57,143 nucleotides of DNA from Staphylococcus devriesei (lineage in GTDB: Bacteria; Bacillota; Bacilli; Staphylococcales; Staphylococcaceae), in assembly GCF_002902625.1 (NCBI RefSeq), contig NZ_PPRG01000039.1:1-57143 (forward strand), in the 5' to 3' direction. Below, piece after piece: positions 54,342 through 57,143 of this stretch; within the stretch, counting starts at the first letter, position 1; each line of letters begins with the position of its first letter. The notes under the pieces were generated by a model that saw only the letters and a program-made list of their open reading frames with translations, did no database searches and was not told the DNA's origin. Position numbers and translations under genes: made by a program.

Positions 54342-54767
54342 ATGTTAAAAAAGGGCGATAAATTACCAACATTTAAGCTAGAAAACCAACAAGGCGATTG
54401 GATTACAAACCATACAATTAAGGGGAGTAAGACTATTTTATATTTCTATCCACGCGACAATACACCTACATGTACTACGGAAGCTTGCGATTTTAGAGAT
54501 AACTTATCTAATTTTAATGATTTAAATGTTAAAGTATTTGGCATAAGTGGTGATTCTAAGAAAAAGCATCAAAATTTTATTGAGAAAAATAATTTGAACT
54601 TTGATTTACTGGTTGATGAAGATTACCACTTTTCTAAAGAGCTGGGCGTGTACCAACTTAAACGCTCATTCGGTAAAGAAAGCATGGGAATTGTGCGTAC
54701 TACATTTGTAATTGATGAAGAAGGATATATTATTGATGTTATCGAGAAAGTAAAAGTAAAAACATAA
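54342..54767 (+). CDS. bcp: Peroxiredoxin Bcp with premature C-terminal stop
   Basis: A thiol peroxidase of the Bcp/PrxQ group. The peroxidatic and resolving cysteines are C44 and C49 in TPTCTTEACD, with the family context FYPRDNTPTC and GISGDSKKKHQNFIEKNNLN. The product stops after EKVKVKT at residue 141. The stop TAA (54765-54767) is followed in the same frame by MEILKQILG and a TGA at 54795-54797; a single T-to-C change (TAA to CAA) would give 151 residues, the S. aureus length, with the final helix restored. The catalytic part is intact, so the protein may still work. Dehydrogenase starts 5 bases after that second stop. Confidence 0.88.
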   Translation: MLKKGDKLPTFKLENQQGDWITNHTIKGSKTILYFYPRDNTPTCTTEACDFRDNLSNFNDLNVKVFGISGDSKKKHQNFIEKNNLNFDLLVDEDYHFSKELGVYQLKRSFGKESMGIVRTTFVIDEEGYIIDVIEKVKVKT

Positions 54768-54802
54768 ATGGAAATCTTAAAACAAATATTGGGGTGAGAA
54801 TT

Positions 54803-55759
54803 ATGAAAATTGTGAGTTTAAAACGCTTAGGCGATATAGAGAAATATCTCATTGATAAATACCCAGAATTGAAGTTTTCTTTCTTTAACAAAGCTAGTGA
54901 AATACCAGAGCATTTAAAAGCTACATTAGACGTCTTGATAGGCTATGACGGTAAAGTCGATAAAGCGTTTCTTCAGGATTGTCCGAAATTAAAATGGATA
55001 GCTTGGTACGCTACTGGTGTAAATAACCTACCATTGCAATATATTAAAGATAGAAATATAATCTTAACTAATAGTAGGGGTGTTCAAGCTAAGCAATTAT
55101 CTGAATTTATATTAGCATTCATCTTAGACGATTATAAAAAAATGCGTACATCATATAACAACCAACAACATCATATCTATGACTCTAAATTAACTGGGAA
55201 ACGCCTAAGCGGAGCAAAATTATTGTTTTTAGGAACTGGTGCACTAGCTCAAGAAGCTGCTAGATTATTACAACCCTTTAAGGTAGAAATTATTGGTATT
55301 AGCAAATCAGGACAAGAAAAGAAAGATTTTAATCAAATATATAAAATAGAAGAATTAGATAATGTTCTAAGTCAAAGTGAAGCGGATATTATCATTAATA
55401 CGTTGCCCGAAACAAAGGAGACTTATCATTTATTAAATAAGGAGCACTTTGAACGTATGGATAATGAAACATTATTTATTAATGTTGGTAGAGGTACAAT
55501 AGTAGCTGAAGAAATCATTTTAGAAGTATTAAGAAATAAAACTATTCGTCATGCTTATTTAGATGTTTTTGAAAATGAACCTTTACCATCGGAACACCCA
55601 CTTTATGATATTGAAAATGTAACAATAACCGCACATATCACTGGAAATGATTACAATATTAAAAAAGATTCTACACAGATATTCGAAAGAAACTTGAAAT
55701 CTTTTCTCAATAACGAGGGGATAAATGAGAATTTAGTTGATCTTGATAAGGGATATTAG
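54803..55759 (+). CDS. D-2-hydroxyacid dehydrogenase family protein
   Basis: The 318-residue protein has the NAD-binding fold of D-isomer hydroxyacid dehydrogenases: FLGTGALAQEAARLL (phosphate-binding glycine loop near 145-160), INTLPETKETYHLLNKEHF, and NVGRGTIVAEE with the substrate Arg region. A catalytic Glu is in DVFENEPLPSEHPL and the His in ITAHITGN. The substrate is unknown; typical candidates are D-lactate, glyoxylate or phosphoglycerate-type acids. The start at 54803 is supported by GGGGTGAG. It may be coupled to bcp in ancestral form, as the bcp reading frame ended just before it. Confidence 0.88.
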   Translation: MKIVSLKRLGDIEKYLIDKYPELKFSFFNKASEIPEHLKATLDVLIGYDGKVDKAFLQDCPKLKWIAWYATGVNNLPLQYIKDRNIILTNSRGVQAKQLSEFILAFILDDYKKMRTSYNNQQHHIYDSKLTGKRLSGAKLLFLGTGALAQEAARLLQPFKVEIIGISKSGQEKKDFNQIYKIEELDNVLSQSEADIIINTLPETKETYHLLNKEHFERMDNETLFINVGRGTIVAEEIILEVLRNKTIRHAYLDVFENEPLPSEHPLYDIENVTITAHITGNDYNIKKDSTQIFERNLKSFLNNEGINENLVDLDKGY

Positions 55760-55778
55760 TAGAATACTAGCGTACTTA

Positions 55779-55808
55779 TTGACATTAAGCTTTCTGAACA
55801 GTTATATT
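55779..55808 (+). promoter_or_regulatory. Promoter of perR
   Basis: A perfect -35 TTGACA (55779-55784), an 18-base spacer and TATATT (55803-55808). Confidence 0.7.
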
Positions 55809-55817
55809 AATATAAGG

Positions 55818-55832
55818 TAATAATAATTCTTA
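55818..55832. promoter_or_regulatory. Candidate autoregulatory PerR box
   Basis: TAATAATAATTCTTA matches the PerR consensus TTATAATNATTATAA at 11 of 14 informative positions. It lies just downstream of the -10, over or near the transcription start, where binding would block transcription. S. aureus perR is autoregulated. Confidence 0.5.
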
Positions 55833-55853
55833 TGTAGAAAGATGGTGAATATA

Positions 55854-56309
55854 ATGAGTGCGGAGATAGAGTCGATAGAACATGAACTTGAAGAATCAAT
55901 TGCAGCTCTTAGAAAAGCAGGAGTAAGAATTACACCGCAAAGACAAGCAATTATCCGTTTTCTAATTACTTCTCATTCACATCCAACAGCGGATGAAATT
56001 TATCAAGCACTTTCACCTGATTTTCCAAATATTAGTGTTGCGACTATCTATAATAATTTAAGAGTATTTAAAAATATCGGTATCGTTAAAGAATTAACAT
56101 ATGGAGATTCATCCAGCCGATTTGATTTTAATACACATAATCATTACCACGTTATTTGTGAGAAATGTGGAAAGATTGTCGATTTCCATTATCCACAATT
56201 GGATGAAGTTGAACAACTTGCTCAACATATTACGGAATTTGACGTAACACATCACCGTATGGAAATATATGGAATATGTAAAGAATGCAGAGATAAAGAA
56301 GAACAATAA
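55854..56309 (+). CDS. perR: Peroxide-responsive repressor PerR (Fur family)
   Basis: Represses peroxide-defence and iron-storage genes until iron-catalysed oxidation of a histidine inactivates it. The 151-residue product has the winged helix ([30 protein letters not shown]) and the regulatory metal ligands H43, D91, H95, H97 and D110, plus the structural zinc cysteines C102, C105, C142 and C145 (CEKCG, CKECR). PerR rather than Fur is indicated by this HNH-type pattern and the S. aureus resemblance. Start at 55854 follows the S. aureus form [15 protein letters not shown]; the frame extends to 55842 without homology. Its own promoter carries a PerR-like site. Confidence 0.95.
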   Translation: MSAEIESIEHELEESIAALRKAGVRITPQRQAIIRFLITSHSHPTADEIYQALSPDFPNISVATIYNNLRVFKNIGIVKELTYGDSSSRFDFNTHNHYHVICEKCGKIVDFHYPQLDEVEQLAQHITEFDVTHHRMEIYGICKECRDKEEQ

Positions 56310-56330
56310 TGAGTGAAATATTATTAGTAG

Positions 56331-56366
56331 CACAATGGATTAAAATATTCATTGTGTTTTTTCTTT
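56331..56366 (+). terminator. Terminator of perR
   Basis: CACAATG pairs with CATTGTG and TTTTTTCTTTT follows. Confidence 0.85.
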
Positions 56367-56737
56367 TATAATAGATAAAAAGCTCCAAATTTAAAGATTA
56401 ACAGTGATAAATTAATATAAACTGAATGATCATAAAATACATGCGAGTAAATAAGTAATAACAATAATATAAATTAAACTAATTCGAGTAGGCTAGTGAT
56501 TAACAAAAAGGAAGAATATAATATATTTAACTATTAGAATGCTTAATATAGTAATTACTTTTACGAGAGCGAAGACGATGGGTAAATCACAAATAATTAA
56601 TAATCCTAACTTAATATTTACCTTATTTAATATGAGAAGAGTCCTAAAACTCAATATAATTAATATAAATAATACTCTTTAACGTTAAAGAATACATTTT
56701 ACGTATAAAATTAAACATAATTCTATATAATAAATGA

Positions 56738-56766
56738 TTGACGTCTAATTACAAACTTGCTATTAT
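56738..56766 (+). promoter_or_regulatory. rrn promoter P1
   Basis: TTGACG, a 17-base spacer and TATTAT, about 345 bases before the 16S sequence. Confidence 0.7.
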
Positions 56767-56954
56767 GTAAAAGTCGTCAAAAACAAAAGAAACATTTTTG
56801 AAACGGTTGATTAAGTTTTTTAACTTAATGTTAAGAAAGTGTAATTTTGACTATTGAAAATAAAAACAAAACATTATAAGATATCACTTGTTGAAATAAT
56901 CAATTGAGTTTTGAAGAGAACAAATTTCGATTTAATAAAAATGAAAAAAAGTTC

Positions 56955-56984
56955 TTGACAGAAGATAATGATTGTTGATATAAT
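56955..56984 (+). promoter_or_regulatory. rrn promoter P2
   Basis: A perfect TTGACA, an 18-base spacer and a perfect TATAAT, about 130 bases before the 16S sequence. This is a strong consensus promoter, as expected for rRNA. Confidence 0.85.
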
Positions 56985-57111
56985 TAATAAATGTAACTGT
57001 TTGAAATGAACATTGAAAACTGAATGACAATATGTCAACGTTAATTCCAATAAAGTGACTTAAATGTTACAAACATTATTTAGTATTATGAGCTAATCAA
57101 ACATCATAAAT

Positions 57112-57143
57112 TTTTATGGAGAGTTTGATCCTGGCTCAGGATG
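57112..57143 (+). rRNA. 16S ribosomal RNA, 5' end only
   Basis: The window ends inside the start of the 16S gene: the universal GAGTTTGATCCTGGCTCAGG (57121-57140, primer 27F region) is present, preceded by TTTTATGGA as in staphylococci. Only the first 32 bases are in the window. This is one rRNA operon; tRNA, 23S and 5S lie outside. Confidence 0.95.

Larger units (their letters stand above)
56367..57111. other. AT-rich rrn upstream region
   Basis: About 745 bases with no convincing gene. The left 350 are AT-rich and show no clear structure. The right part holds two good promoters (56738-56766 and 56955-56984) and then a leader of about 125 bases with ATTGAAAACTGAATGAC (57013-57029), which resembles a boxA-type antitermination leader, before the 16S 5' end. 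Confidence 0.7.

Overview
The window is a 57 kb piece of a Staphylococcus chromosome: low GC, staphylococcal core genes in a syntenic order, strong GGAGG ribosome-binding sites, and proteins closely resembling S. aureus Sav1866, PerR, VraSR, MurT/GatD, CamS and NOS. Several proteins differ clearly from S. aureus as I remember them, so a coagulase-negative or other non-aureus species is likely. I cannot name the species from sequence alone. I see no prophage, IS element, CRISPR array or tRNA gene. This is conserved core chromosome, running into an rRNA operon at the right edge.

Layout. 0.1-8.3 kb: pyrophosphatase ppaC, an NAD-salvage group (pncA, then pncB-nadE) surrounding the nos-pheA pair, a lone beta-helix protein, a UPF0316 membrane protein and a NETI-motif small protein. 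8.6-16.7 kb: purB, a TrpR-like regulator, and the pcrB-pcrA-ligA-camS operon. 16.9-18.5 kb: proline permease putP, broken by a single-base frameshift. 18.9-22.1 kb: gatCAB. 22.4-31.4 kb: dgkB, rlmCD, a DUF3267 protein, dinB, a DnaQ-like exonuclease, ferritin ftnA with a PerR box, the peptidoglycan-amidating pair murT-gatD, and an ArAE/FUSC membrane protein. 31.5-35.3 kb: map and the cell-wall stress operon vraU-vraT-vraS-vraR. 35.4-41.8 kb: a YihY membrane protein, ytxH, ptpA, UPF0435, ampS, a thioesterase, a YfkAB radical SAM enzyme, a small acidic protein and a DJ-1/PfpI protein. 42.1-49.6 kb: sgtB, recX, yfhH, an unusual TagH-like/TagG-like transporter pair, yfhP, mutY and ntdp. 49.8-56.3 kb: a Sav1866-type ABC exporter, a second ArAE protein, hemL2, bcp, a 2-hydroxyacid dehydrogenase and perR. 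56.3-57.1 kb: AT-rich rrn promoter region, then the first 32 bases of a 16S rRNA gene.

How the genes work together. Cell-envelope functions dominate the middle of the window (murT-gatD, vraUTSR, sgtB, and the TagGH-like pair). VraSR is known in S. aureus to induce sgtB. Here the vra promoter carries two TTAAGTA heptamers 11 bp apart, and one more copy lies upstream of sgtB. Peroxide and iron functions (ftnA, bcp, hemL2, perR) share PerR-box-like sites. The NAD group recycles nicotinamide through PncA, PncB and NadE.

Most notable. (1) At 44.25-46.57 kb, a TagH-like protein has every ATPase motif degenerate (Walker A, signature, Walker B, H-loop) but keeps the fold and a C-terminal extracellular domain, and it is coupled to a six-helix TagG-like permease. 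This is the best candidate for an undescribed system. (2) bcp has an in-frame stop that removes the last ten residues; read-through restores the expected 151-residue protein exactly. (3) putP carries a one-base insertion. (4) A 20-bp perfect palindrome resembling a cre site lies upstream of putP. All database statements here are from memory; no search was run.
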